Notes under the pieces: model-generated
What the model was told of the DNA's origin: nothing
What the model saw: the letters and a program-made list of their open reading frames with translations, nothing else
Database searches by the model: none
Position numbers and translations under genes: made by a program
Shown: piece after piece, positions 27,831 to 36,778 of the stretch
Layout: every line of letters begins with the position of its first letter
Position numbering within the stretch: position 1 is the stretch's first letter
NCBI GenBank assembly: GCA_963849635.1
Contig: CAWKIA010000006.1
Coordinates: forward strand, 1-57,131
Length of the DNA stretch: 57,131 bases
Reading direction: 5' to 3'
DNA from: CAVRUD01 sp963849635
Lineage (GTDB): Bacteria > Chloroflexota > Chloroflexia > Thermomicrobiales > UBA6265

Positions 27831-29186
27831 ATGTTCGCCATGCTTGAGCGCGCTTGGGCCTTCCTGCAGGCTCGCTTTACGCGCGCGGATGCCGCGCGCC
27901 TCGTGTCGTCGCTGATCCTCGCGACGATGCTCTGGGGCTACGTGTCCCTGATCACCGACCCTGAAGAGACGCAGACATTCTCTGGGCTGACGATCGCTCC
28001 GCTAGAGGATCTAGACGACAACCTGATCCTGACATCCGAACTGCCAGATGTCTCGGTCCGGCTCACCGGTCCGGAATCGGTCCTCGAAGACATTTCGCCC
28101 GGCGACATCGTGCTATCTGTTGATACCGATGATATCGACGGCCCGACCGAAGGCCAGGAACTTCGGATTCAAGTAGACACGCCAGATGGCATCCGCCGGA
28201 GTGATGCCGAACCGCGATTCGTGACGGTCAACGTGGCAGAACGTGCGACGCCCAAGGAATTCACGCTTGAGCCGCAGCCAGTTAACCAACCCGATTCTCC
28301 CAACCTCCAAGTTGATACCGCTCAGCCAAGTGTTTCAATGGTGACCGTTTCTGGACCGGCACCAGCCGTTGACCGAGTCGCACGGGTCGTGCTACCCATC
28401 GATATTGGCAACCATACGCAAACGTTCGACGAGACCTTTACACCCGTTGCCCTAGACGCGAGTGGCACCCAGATTCCCGAAGTTACTATCCAGCCGCAAG
28501 CGATTCTCACGACCGTGCCAATTGAGGTTCGTGGGCGGCAGGTGGCGGTATTGGTCGACATTGTCGGACAACCTGCGGCGGGCTATCAGGTGATCGATCG
28601 CCGGACTATCCCTTTGAACATCGTCGTTGACGGTCCGGCCGAACAGCTCAACTCGATCATCTATGTCTATACCGAGCCAGTGGATATCTCGAACGCCACC
28701 CAGGATGTTTCAACATCAGTCTCCATTGATCAGGAACGACTTCCAGATGGCGTCAGTGTTCTGACCCCCGCCAACGGACAGGTCCAGGTCATCATCCAGG
28801 TCTCGATGTTCGGCAGTCCCCAGAATCTGCCGAGCCAAACCGTCCAAGTTAACGGCCTCGCGCCCGGTTCCTCCGCTGCCTTAGAGCCGTCCGAGGTCAG
28901 TGTGATCATCGAGGCATCCACCGATCAGATCGAAGAATTGCAACCAAACGACATTACCGTCTCCGTGGACGCGACCGGTCTCGGGCCCGGCACCTATCAA
29001 CTCCGCCCCTCCGTCTCTGTGCCCCCCGAAATGAGCTGGATTCGAGCTGACCCCGAATACGTCTCGGTGACCATCTCCGAAGCTGATGCGTTCAATGGCG
29101 ATGACGTACCGGGGCTGGGCGAGGGCGGTGCCGCGCCGGTGTCACCCCAGGCAGCACCGTCGCCGGTCGCCTCTCCGGCCACTTAA
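27831..29186 (+). CDS. cdaR: CdaR/YbbR-domain protein
   Basis: A 451-residue protein with one N-terminal membrane anchor (LVSSLILATMLWGYVSLI) and an extracytoplasmic part made of YbbR repeats. Four or so units of 80-90 residues show the recurrent pattern VSVRLTGP, VVLSVD or VTVSVDATG, and FVTVNV, VSVTISE or VSVIIE. CdaR binds and regulates CdaA. The C-terminus is a Pro/Ala/Ser tail. It is the last gene of the plus-strand run and is closed by a strong terminator. The start 27831 is followed by a second ATG four codons on, so the exact N-terminus is uncertain. Confidence 0.9.
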   Translation: MFAMLERAWAFLQARFTRADAARLVSSLILATMLWGYVSLITDPEETQTFSGLTIAPLEDLDDNLILTSELPDVSVRLTGPESVLEDISPGDIVLSVDTDDIDGPTEGQELRIQVDTPDGIRRSDAEPRFVTVNVAERATPKEFTLEPQPVNQPDSPNLQVDTAQPSVSMVTVSGPAPAVDRVARVVLPIDIGNHTQTFDETFTPVALDASGTQIPEVTIQPQAILTTVPIEVRGRQVAVLVDIVGQPAAGYQVIDRRTIPLNIVVDGPAEQLNSIIYVYTEPVDISNATQDVSTSVSIDQERLPDGVSVLTPANGQVQVIIQVSMFGSPQNLPSQTVQVNGLAPGSSAALEPSEVSVIIEASTDQIEELQPNDITVSVDATGLGPGTYQLRPSVSVPPEMSWIRADPEYVSVTISEADAFNGDDVPGLGEGGAAPVSPQAAPSPVASPAT

Positions 29187-29209
29187 CCCCAGTTGAGATC
29201 AAGTAACCT

Positions 29210-29241
29210 AACGCCCCGGACGCGGATGCGTCCGGGGCGTT
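29210..29241 (+). terminator. Rho-independent-type terminator after cdaR
   Basis: A perfect 14-base-pair stem (29210-29223 with 29228-29241) with loop GGAT. It lies between the convergent cdaR and ANTAR-regulator genes and could serve both. Confidence 0.85.
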
Positions 29242-29272
29242 GGTCAAGTCGCAGAACGGTGATTCCGATTGG

Positions 29273-29923
29273 TTAGCGCCCAGTTGCGATAGTGCCGCCG
29301 CTGTCGTTCGCGGAGGAATTAGCGACATCCATCTCGTGGGTGAGCAGGATTGCCTCGGCCACTTCCTTCATCGACTTACGGGCGTCCATGCTGGTCTTGC
29401 GGATGCGGTGGAAGGCCTCGGACTCGCGAAGGCCGTGAACCTCCATCAGGACACCCTTGGCACGCTCGATAAGCTTGCGGGCCTCAAGGGCTTCCTCTAG
29501 CTTGCCGACTTCGGATTCAAGGGAGCGGAATTCGGCGAACCGGGCCATGCACAGCTCGATCACCGGCATCAGCTCGGTCTCGCGGAAGGGTTTGACCACG
29601 TAACCGACGACGCCAGCGTCCTTGGCTCGTTCTACCAGACCTTGGTCAGAGTAGGCCGTGAGGAGCACGACGGGGGCGATTCGCTCGCGGGTGAGCTCTT
29701 CGGCCGCCATGATGCCGTCGACTTCAGGCATCTTGATGTCCATGATCACGAGGTCTGGCTGGAGCTTCTTGGCGAGATCAAGCGCCGTGCGCCCGTCACC
29801 CGCCTCGGCGATGACGTCATAACCCAGATGCCCCAGCATTTCGCGGAGGTCCAGGCGGATGAGCGATTCGTCGTCGGCGATGATGATGCGCCAGGCTGCA
29901 GAGGAAGTTGCGGTGTTTCTCAT
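29273..29923 (-). CDS. ANTAR-domain response regulator
   Basis: A 216-residue two-domain regulator. The receiver domain has ADDESLIRLDLREML, phosphorylatable Asp in DLVIMDIKMPEVDG, the VVLLTAYSDQ switch and K in GYVVKPFRETEL. A coiled linker leads to an ANTAR RNA-binding domain, LIERAKGVLMEVHGLRESEAFHRIRK. ANTAR proteins prevent termination by binding tandem hairpins in nascent RNA. The ATG at 29923 is chosen; the longer reading would run into tRNA-Pro. No partner kinase is adjacent. Confidence 0.92.
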   Translation of the reverse strand: MRNTATSSAAWRIIIADDESLIRLDLREMLGHLGYDVIAEAGDGRTALDLAKKLQPDLVIMDIKMPEVDGIMAAEELTRERIAPVVLLTAYSDQGLVERAKDAGVVGYVVKPFRETELMPVIELCMARFAEFRSLESEVGKLEEALEARKLIERAKGVLMEVHGLRESEAFHRIRKTSMDARKSMKEVAEAILLTHEMDVANSSANDSGGTIATGR

Positions 29924-30038
29924 TGAACGTCCACACACGAAGCCGGGCGCACGTGCCACCCGGCTAGCAACGGGCCGAACGCAACGCGCCGGATGACGAG
30001 CGGAATCGTCGGCTCTTCGTGGCGACGTCGGCGATTTC

Positions 30039-30115
<77 letters not shown>

Positions 30116-30177
30116 TTAGGCGAAGATTATACCACGCACATTTTCCGCCGCAGATTTGCGATACGACGGGGAAAACG

Positions 30178-30217
30178 GCGGAGACGCCTGATCCCGCTCA
30201 GGGACCGGCGCCTCCGC
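30178..30217 (-). terminator. Terminator downstream of rplL
   Basis: An 11-base-pair stem with one mismatch (30178-30188 with 30207-30217), followed in the minus direction by GTTTTCCC. It ends the secE-to-rplL transcription unit, so rpoBC is not read from it. Confidence 0.65.
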
Positions 30218-30266
30218 TGAGACGTCAGATGAATGGACGTCGAACGCCCTTCGCCTTGACGTGAAC

Positions 30267-30653
30267 TTACTTGACCTCGGCCTTCGCGCCGGCCTCTTCA
30301 AGCTTCGCCTTGGCGGCTTCGGCCTCTTCCTTGGCGACGCCCTCCTTCACGGCCTTCGGGGCGCCATCGACGACATCCTTGGCCTCCTTGAGGCCAAGGC
30401 TGGTCAGCTCGCGGACGGCCTTGATGACCTGGATCTTGTTGGCGCCAACTTCGGTGAGGATGACGTCGAACTCGGTCTTCTCTTCCTCAACTACGGCCGC
30501 ACCACCGCCACCGGCGGCCGGAGCAGCGCCACCCACGGCGACCGGCGCCGCAGCGCTGACACCCCAGCGCTCCTCAAGCTCCTTGACCAGAGAATTAATC
30601 TCGAGGACGGTCATCTGCTCGAGCTGTGAGATCAACTGTTCACGATCAGCCAT
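30267..30653 (-). CDS. rplL: Ribosomal protein bL12 (L7/L12)
   Basis: A 128-residue bL12 with an N-terminal dimerisation domain (MADREQLISQLEQMTVLEINSLVKELEE), an Ala/Gly hinge and the conserved C-terminal domain (KTEFDVILTEVGANKIQVIKAVRELTSLGLKEAKDVVD, given in part). It forms the factor-binding stalk with L10. ATG 30653 follows GGAGGA. The gene follows rplJ after a 67-base gap and is the last of the ribosomal-protein group. Confidence 0.98.
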   Translation of the reverse strand: MADREQLISQLEQMTVLEINSLVKELEERWGVSAAAPVAVGGAAPAAGGGGAAVVEEEKTEFDVILTEVGANKIQVIKAVRELTSLGLKEAKDVVDGAPKAVKEGVAKEEAEAAKAKLEEAGAKAEVK

Positions 30654-30720
30654 TTGTTCCTCCGTATTCAGGTACTCGGTGGCGCCGCCCGTTGCGAAGC
30701 CATCCATCCATCACAAAGCG

Positions 30721-31263
30721 CTAATCTGCGGCGACGGCCTCGGAATCACCACCGAGCTGCTCGGCCCGTGCGCTGAGCACGTAGGCAAGCGAGCGACTCG
30801 GACCGGAGAGGACGCCAACAGTGCGGGCCATCGGCGAGACCAGGAGGCCCAGGAGCTTGCCCTGGAGTTCCTGCTTCGACGGCAACGTCGCAATCGCCTC
30901 AACAGCTTCAGCATTGAGGAGTTGATTCTGGAGCACACCACCGCGCACCTTGAGGATGCGAGACGTGCGCACAAAATCGTTGACCGCCTTAGAGACGCTG
31001 ACGATGTCTTCGTAGGCAAACACGAGTGCCGTCGGCTCCTCGAGAACCGGCTGCATCACGTCGATGCCAACCTGCTCCGCGGCGATCCGCGTCAACGTGT
31101 TCTTGGCCACCCGGAACTCGGCGTTCAAGGGCCGCAGGGTGCTTCGCAGGTTCTGCAGATCAGTCACCGTCAGTCCACGGTAGTCGGTGACGATTGTCAG
31201 CTGAGACCGCTGAAGCTGGTCGGCGAGTTCACCAATTCGAACCGCCTTTTGGGGTGTGGGCAT
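30721..31263 (-). CDS. rplJ: Ribosomal protein uL10
   Basis: A 180-residue L10. The N-terminal part shows VTDYRGLTVTDLQNLR and the conserved FRVAKNTLTRIA; the C-terminal helical tail binds L12 dimers. AGGAGGAG before ATG 31263 is a strong ribosome site. A 255-base leader with a long hairpin precedes it, the usual place of L10-mediated autoregulation. Confidence 0.98.
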   Translation of the reverse strand: MPTPQKAVRIGELADQLQRSQLTIVTDYRGLTVTDLQNLRSTLRPLNAEFRVAKNTLTRIAAEQVGIDVMQPVLEEPTALVFAYEDIVSVSKAVNDFVRTSRILKVRGGVLQNQLLNAEAVEAIATLPSKQELQGKLLGLLVSPMARTVGVLSGPSRSLAYVLSARAEQLGGDSEAVAAD

Positions 31264-31518
31264 GTGACACTCCTCCTACGCGGGGAACCGGGCTGCCCAC
31301 CCTCGCCTCCCCATCTGTGCATCGCGATGTCGAAAACGAATGACGCCCCGGGCTGCAAGGCAACCCGGGGCGCGATACGCGTTGATCCCCAACAGGATCG
31401 ATGCGGATCAGCCGGGGCCTCAGTCGGATATTAAGCGGTTACCCGCACCGACAGTCTTCAGCCGCGCTGAGTGTCTTCGTTTGGTGACGACCGGCCTGCT
31501 ACAGCCAGATGATCCCGA
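31264..31518 (-). promoter_or_regulatory. rplJ leader with 9-bp hairpin (probable L10 leader)
   Basis: The 255 bases between rplA and rplJ contain no ORF. They hold a 9-base-pair GC hairpin (31344-31352 with 31364-31372, loop of 11) followed by TCATTCGTTTT in the minus direction. The position matches the L10 leader that represses rplJL translation in many bacteria, but I cannot verify the conserved kink-turn; attenuation at the hairpin is an alternative. Confidence 0.5.
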
Positions 31519-32232
31519 TTAACCCTGGGCGCTCGCCGTCGTGGACGCGACATCGAGTGCAATTCCAGGCGCCATCGTACTCGTCAGCGTGAGTGTACGG
31601 CAGTAGACGCCCTTTTGCCCACTGGGCTTTGCCCGCAGAATGGCGTCGACAAAGGCAAACAGGTTGTCCTGGATCTGCTGCTCGGTGAAGCTCTTGCGGC
31701 CGATCCCGAGGTGAATCAAACCGGTGCGGTCATTGCGGAACTCGACACGGCCGCCCTTCAACTCCCGGACCACCCCGGCGATGTCTTCGGCGTTACGCAC
31801 GACGGTGCCGGAGCGAGGATTCGGCATCAAGCCGCGACGGCCGAGGATTCGACCGAGTCCACCGACCTTGCCCATCTGATCGGCCATGGCGATGGCGGCG
31901 TCGAACTCGAGCCAACCGCCCTGAATCTGCTGGACAAACTCGTCGACACCGACGTAGTCGGCGCCGGCCTCGCGCGCGGCTCGCTCGGCCTCACCGGCAG
32001 CGAATACGAGGACGCGGACGACTTTGCCGGTGCCATGTGGCAGCACGACCGACGAGCGGACCGCCTGATCGGCCTGTCGAGGATCGATTCCGAGCCTGGC
32101 ATGAATTTCGATCGTCTCATCAAAGTTGGCGAACGCAATCTCTTTGAGCAGCGAGACCGCTTCATCTGGCTGGTAGACGCGATCCTCTACCCGGGCCAGT
32201 GCCGCACGATACTTCTTCCCACTCTTCGCCAC
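31519..32232 (-). CDS. rplA: Ribosomal protein uL1
   Basis: A 237-residue L1 with two-domain hallmarks: NFDETIEIHARLGIDPRQAD, LPHGTGKVVRVLVFA, RILGRRGLMPNPRSGTV and GGRVEFRNDRTGLIHLGIG. GTG at 32232 is chosen because AAGGAG lies seven bases upstream; the longer reading overlaps the rplK spacer. L1 forms the ribosomal stalk at the E site and is usually an autogenous repressor of rplKA. Confidence 0.97.
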   Translation of the reverse strand: MAKSGKKYRAALARVEDRVYQPDEAVSLLKEIAFANFDETIEIHARLGIDPRQADQAVRSSVVLPHGTGKVVRVLVFAAGEAERAAREAGADYVGVDEFVQQIQGGWLEFDAAIAMADQMGKVGGLGRILGRRGLMPNPRSGTVVRNAEDIAGVVRELKGGRVEFRNDRTGLIHLGIGRKSFTEQQIQDNLFAFVDAILRAKPSGQKGVYCRTLTLTSTMAPGIALDVASTTASAQG

Positions 32233-32314
32233 TATGGAACTCCTTTGTGGTCTAACGGGGTGCAATGCACCCCTCCCACCTGTGAGCACAATGCCGTCAG
32301 TCCGACACTGGCGG

Positions 32315-32740
32315 CTATCCCCTGACTTCGATGCCCATGCTGCGGGCAGTGCCTTCGATCTGCTTGACGGCGCCCGCGAGGTCGACCGCGTTGAGATCCT
32401 TCATCTTGAGCTCGGCGATCTCCCGAACCTGATCGCCGGTTACCTTGCCGACCTTTTCCGCCGGAGCTCGGCCCGAGCCCTTGTCGATGCCCGCGGCCCG
32501 GCGCAGAAGGTCCGCCGCCGGCGGGGTCTTGGTAACAAAGGTAAACGAGCGGTCTTCATAGACGGTGATGACGACCGGGATGACCTGGCCAGTCAAACTT
32601 GCCGTCCGCTCGTTGTACTCCTTGACGAAGTTCATGATTGCTACGCCGTGCTGACCGAGGGCCGGTCCGATCGGCGGTGCGGGGGTTGCCTTGCCAGCGG
32701 CAATTTGCAGCTTGACGTAGGCACGAACGCGTTTAGCCAT
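32315..32740 (-). CDS. rplK: Ribosomal protein uL11
   Basis: A 141-residue protein of exactly the usual length: VRAYVKLQIAAGKATPAPPI, GPALGQHGVAIMNFVKEYN and KTPPAADLLRRAAG near the thiostrepton/rRNA-binding C-terminal domain. It lies 91 bases after nusG. Confidence 0.98.
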   Translation of the reverse strand: MAKRVRAYVKLQIAAGKATPAPPIGPALGQHGVAIMNFVKEYNERTASLTGQVIPVVITVYEDRSFTFVTKTPPAADLLRRAAGIDKGSGRAPAEKVGKVTGDQVREIAELKMKDLNAVDLAGAVKQIEGTARSMGIEVRG

Positions 32741-32831
32741 CCTCTTCCTCGCTCTCCAGATCTTCGATAGTCAGCCCAAATGCTTGGCAGTGTGACCTGA
32801 CCGTTAGAACACCAATCCGCTTGCGAATCCG

Positions 32832-33431
32832 CTAGGTCTCGCGCTCTGCCTGAAGGAAATCGAGCTCCACCGGCGTCTCGCGCCCGAAGAACGAGACCAA
32901 CACTTTGATCTTGCCCTTCTCGTTGTTGACCTCGTCGATCACGCCCCGGAAATCGGCGAATGGGCCGTCGATAATCCGAACCGCGTCACCAGCCTGGAAA
33001 GAGAGCTTCACCGGAGGCGCGACCGTGGTCATGCCCTTGATGATGGTCTGAACTTCGGTCTCGCCCAAAGGCACCGGCTTGTTGTTGACGTTGACAAACC
33101 CGGTCACGCCCGGCGTGTTGCGCAGGGCGTACCAGGTATCGTCATCCATCAGCATCCGGACCAGGACGTAGCCCGGGAAGGTCTTGCGCTGCACGCTGTG
33201 CCGCTGACCATTCCGGATCTCGATCTCTTCCTGGGTAGGGACGACAATCTCATAGACGCGTTCACCCAAATCGAGGGCATCGACCCGGGTTTCGATGGTC
33301 TTCTTGACTTTGTTCTCGTAGCCTGAGTAGGTGTGCAGGACGTACCAGTTACCTTCTGGCGTTTGAACCGTCTCGCCCGCCTCAGACGCGCGCCGCGCCG
33401 CCAGGCGCTCACGCAATGACACGCGACCCAT
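32832..33431 (-). CDS. nusG: Transcription termination/antitermination protein NusG
   Basis: A 199-residue NusG with NGN domain (NWYVLHTYSGYENKVKKTIE, KTFPGYVLVRMLMDDDTWY, TPGVTGFV) and C-terminal KOW domain (FQAGDAVRIIDGPFADFRGVI). ATG 33431 with GAGAGG upstream is preferred over the longer reading to 33479. It binds RNA polymerase and couples it to Rho or the ribosome. It sits 65 bases after secE in the classical order. Confidence 0.97.
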   Translation of the reverse strand: MGRVSLRERLAARRASEAGETVQTPEGNWYVLHTYSGYENKVKKTIETRVDALDLGERVYEIVVPTQEEIEIRNGQRHSVQRKTFPGYVLVRMLMDDDTWYALRNTPGVTGFVNVNNKPVPLGETEVQTIIKGMTTVAPPVKLSFQAGDAVRIIDGPFADFRGVIDEVNNEKGKIKVLVSFFGRETPVELDFLQAERET

Positions 33432-33496
33432 ACTGTTTGCCTCTCTCGTACCTCCGGTGACGCGAACCATCCGCGCCACCGATGACCCGATCGGGT

Positions 33497-33967
33497 CTAG
33501 GGCAGCGCCTCAAAAATCTGGAAGAGCACGTAGTCGATTCCACCGAGGGCGATACCAAGGACGACCGATATGCCGATCACGACGATCGTCAAGTTTCGTG
33601 TGGTTTCCCTATCAGGCCAGGTGATTTTCTTTAGCTCTGAACGGGTATCGTCGTAAAGTTTGCGGACGCGGCTGCTACGCTCTGCGAGCATGCTTGGCTT
33701 GGATTCAGCCTCTTTCGTCCTGGAAGGTGCCGGCTTCGGCGCTTTGGCGGGAGCAGATGCCGTCGCGGTGGTCGCCGAAACGCGAGAAGCCGGCGCCGCG
33801 GCCACCGCCGCCCCCCCGGATTCGACTGCTTCGACCTTTGGGGTGGCCTGCGCACGCGCCTTCGTGGCCGTCTGACCCGAGGAGCCAGACTGGCGTCCAC
33901 CCGCGTTGCGCCGCGAGTTTGAGCCTGACGTATCGCGTTTGGTGGCCGGCCGGCGCTGCGCGCTCAT
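33497..33967 (-). CDS. secE: Preprotein translocase subunit SecE
   Basis: A 156-residue SecE. The core lies in the last 60 residues: RKLYDDTRSELKKITWPDRETTRNLTIVVIG, given here in parts (SELKKITWPDRE is the hallmark), with one membrane segment up to DYVLFQIFEALP. About 90 residues of Ala/Pro/Ser/Lys-rich disordered sequence precede it, a long N-terminal extension common in high-GC Gram-positive and Chloroflexota SecE. The ATG at 33967 has GGAAGGA upstream. It follows tRNA-Trp. Confidence 0.95.
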   Translation of the reverse strand: MSAQRRPATKRDTSGSNSRRNAGGRQSGSSGQTATKARAQATPKVEAVESGGAAVAAAPASRVSATTATASAPAKAPKPAPSRTKEAESKPSMLAERSSRVRKLYDDTRSELKKITWPDRETTRNLTIVVIGISVVLGIALGGIDYVLFQIFEALP

Positions 33968-34181
33968 GACATCGGTCCTTCCGTGTCGGTGCAATTCGTT
34001 CGGACGCAACAAGCTCATCACCGCGGGCGAGAGCTGTTCACAACCGAGTTGTCGTCTACCGGGCGGACTCATGATCCGCACCCGCGAAATACGCAAAGAT
34101 GGGGCGTCGCCGAATTGGGCACGCCCCACCGCCACTCCGAATGGGCTGATCGGCTGGCCCCATATGTTGGGGCCGTCCAGG

Positions 34182-34254
<73 letters not shown>

Positions 34255-34323
34255 AAGTTTCCAGCACACAACTCATGCTGGCAAACGAGTCTGCTCTGCC
34301 GGACTGGCCGGGCAACCGCAGAT

Positions 34324-34494
34324 CTATCGTGTCTCGCGGTGCAGCTGGTGGCTGCGGCAACGAACGCAGAACTTCTTCAGTTCGAGACGGCTCGGATCGT
34401 TCCGCCGATTCTTCTCGGAGGTGTAATTACGCCCGCGGCAGGTCGTGCACTCGAGCGTAATGGTGAGCCGATCCGCCTTTCCCTTCTTCGCCAT
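34324..34494 (-). CDS. rpmG: Ribosomal protein bL33
   Basis: A 56-residue protein, MAKKGKADRLTITLECTTC at the N-terminus, with a second CxxC (KKFCVRCRSH), so it is the zinc-binding form of L33. The stop is TAG at 34324-34326. It lies between tuf and tRNA-Trp as in many genomes, and an extended -10 (TGCTACAAT) is seen upstream. Confidence 0.95.
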   Translation of the reverse strand: MAKKGKADRLTITLECTTCRGRNYTSEKNRRNDPSRLELKKFCVRCRSHQLHRETR

Positions 34495-34573
34495 TGTACA
34501 TCATCCCCGAACAGTGTCTACGGAATCGGCCCGGCTCAAGAGACGATCCGGCGCACTCGTGGCGCAATCGTGA

Positions 34574-34579
34574 ATTGTA
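34574..34579 (-). promoter_or_regulatory. Extended -10 element upstream of rpmG
   Basis: On the minus strand TGCTACAAT forms an extended -10 (TACAAT at 34579-34574), 80 bases before the rpmG ATG and after the tuf terminator. No convincing -35 is present, as is usual for extended -10 promoters. Confidence 0.45.
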
Positions 34580-34620
34580 GCACGCATCGCGGTTTTCGAC
34601 CGTTTTTTGCGCTGGCAACG

Positions 34621-34654
34621 GCGAACCGGCCGCTCGATGGAGCGGCCGGTTCGC
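34621..34654 (-). terminator. Terminator of tuf
   Basis: A perfect 15-base-pair stem (34621-34635 with 34640-34654) starts nine bases beyond the tuf stop codon. A GCAAAAAACGG stretch follows in the minus direction. Confidence 0.75.
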
Positions 34655-34663
34655 ACGGATAAA

Positions 34664-35863
<1,200 letters not shown>

Positions 35864-35940
35864 GTTGATCCTCCTGGTCCGTCGACAGGGGCCCGTTCGT
35901 CAGGAGCGCCCACCGCTGCCGAACCCGCTCTACACAACAG

Positions 35941-35962
35941 AAAGGCTCCACGTGGAGCCTTT
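35941..35962 (-). terminator. Perfect palindromic hairpin between tRNA-Thr and tuf
   Basis: AAAGGCTCC and GGAGCCTTT are separated by ACGT, 22 bases in all, followed in the minus direction by TCTGTTGTG. It would end or attenuate the tRNA transcript before tuf. Confidence 0.65.
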
Positions 35963-35978
35963 CACGCTTCTACTCGCC

Positions 35979-36054
<76 letters not shown>

Positions 36055-36087
36055 CCGTCGCGGTCTTCAACCCGAAGCGAACTCCGG

Positions 36088-36171
36088 TGGTGGGCAAGGA
36101 CGGATTCGAACCGCCGTAGCTTTCGCACCTGGTTTACAGCCAGGCCCATTTAACCGCTCTGGCACTTGCCC
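36088..36171 (-). tRNA. tRNA-Tyr(GTA)
   Basis: Acceptor GGGCAAG pairs with CTTGCCC, discriminator A, CCA encoded. The anticodon arm CCTGG-CTGTAAA-CCAGG gives GTA. A long variable arm and T-loop GGTTCGAATCC are present. It is the first gene of the tRNA-tuf unit. Confidence 0.95.
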
Positions 36172-36221
36172 GTGCCACCACCCGGCCAGGGACAAATGCC
36201 CTGTGTCCAAGTGCGCAGACG

Positions 36222-36250
36222 AGTATAGCGATTGGGCCGCGCGGCTACAA
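36222..36250 (-). promoter_or_regulatory. Sigma-70 promoter of tRNA-Tyr/tRNA-Thr
   Basis: On the minus strand the -35 TTGTAG (36250-36245) and the -10 TATACT (36227-36222) are separated by exactly 17 bases. The start would be near 36215, about 44 bases before tRNA-Tyr. Confidence 0.75.
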
Positions 36251-36542
36251 GGCTTTGGCGTGAGAGCAGTGGAGAGGGGCGTCCGGCGGCACTGATTCCA
36301 GATCTGGGCAGTCGATGGCCTAGTGTGGTGCGCATTTCAACGCAGTTTCGCTGCGACGCCAACCACCCCCAACGGGGCGGAGAGCGGAGCGGGAGTGGCC
36401 GGGCGCGCTGCTACCTGCGAGGAGGACCCTCCGGGAGCGAACTAGCAGGGACTGGATGACGGCTGATATCCGAGCCGGACGCGGTAACGCGCTGCCCAGG
36501 CCCGCACCCGCGCCGGGTGTGCCGCTTACCGCCATGATTTCA

Positions 36543-36554
36543 GAACATATGTTC
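36543..36554. promoter_or_regulatory. SOS (LexA-type) box GAACATATGTTC
   Basis: A 12-base perfect palindrome identical to the consensus of the Bacillus/mycobacterial-type LexA operator. On the minus strand TTGACA (36560-36555) abuts it as a -35 element. On the plus strand GGAGG at 36575-36579 and an ATG at 36587 follow, but that frame ends after three codons. The stretch 36172-36778 otherwise holds only the tRNA promoter and a terminator hairpin; I see no intact gene in it. Confidence 0.6.
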
Positions 36555-36720
36555 ATGTCAAGTCGCTGTCTTGCGGAGGTCGTCGAATGAGCCTCTGAGT
36601 CATGAGGTGACGCACAGGCCGCATGCTTCGCCGATCCACAGATGTGGACGATTCCTTCTCTGAAGTGATCTGTGTCCTGTGGGACAAGTTCGAGAAAACC
36701 GGTACGGAGAGCATCGGGTG

Positions 36721-36756
36721 GGGGCCGGCCGAGATCCGTGGATCTCGGCCGGCCCC
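36721..36756 (-). terminator. 17-bp perfect hairpin after the Cys-rich gene
   Basis: A 17-base-pair stem with a two-base loop (36721-36737 with 36740-36756) lies 23 bases beyond the stop codon of the cysteine-rich gene. It is probably its terminator or an mRNA-end stabiliser; no T-tract follows. Confidence 0.65.
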
Positions 36757-36778
36757 ACGGCGAGTGGCCGAGGGCCGG

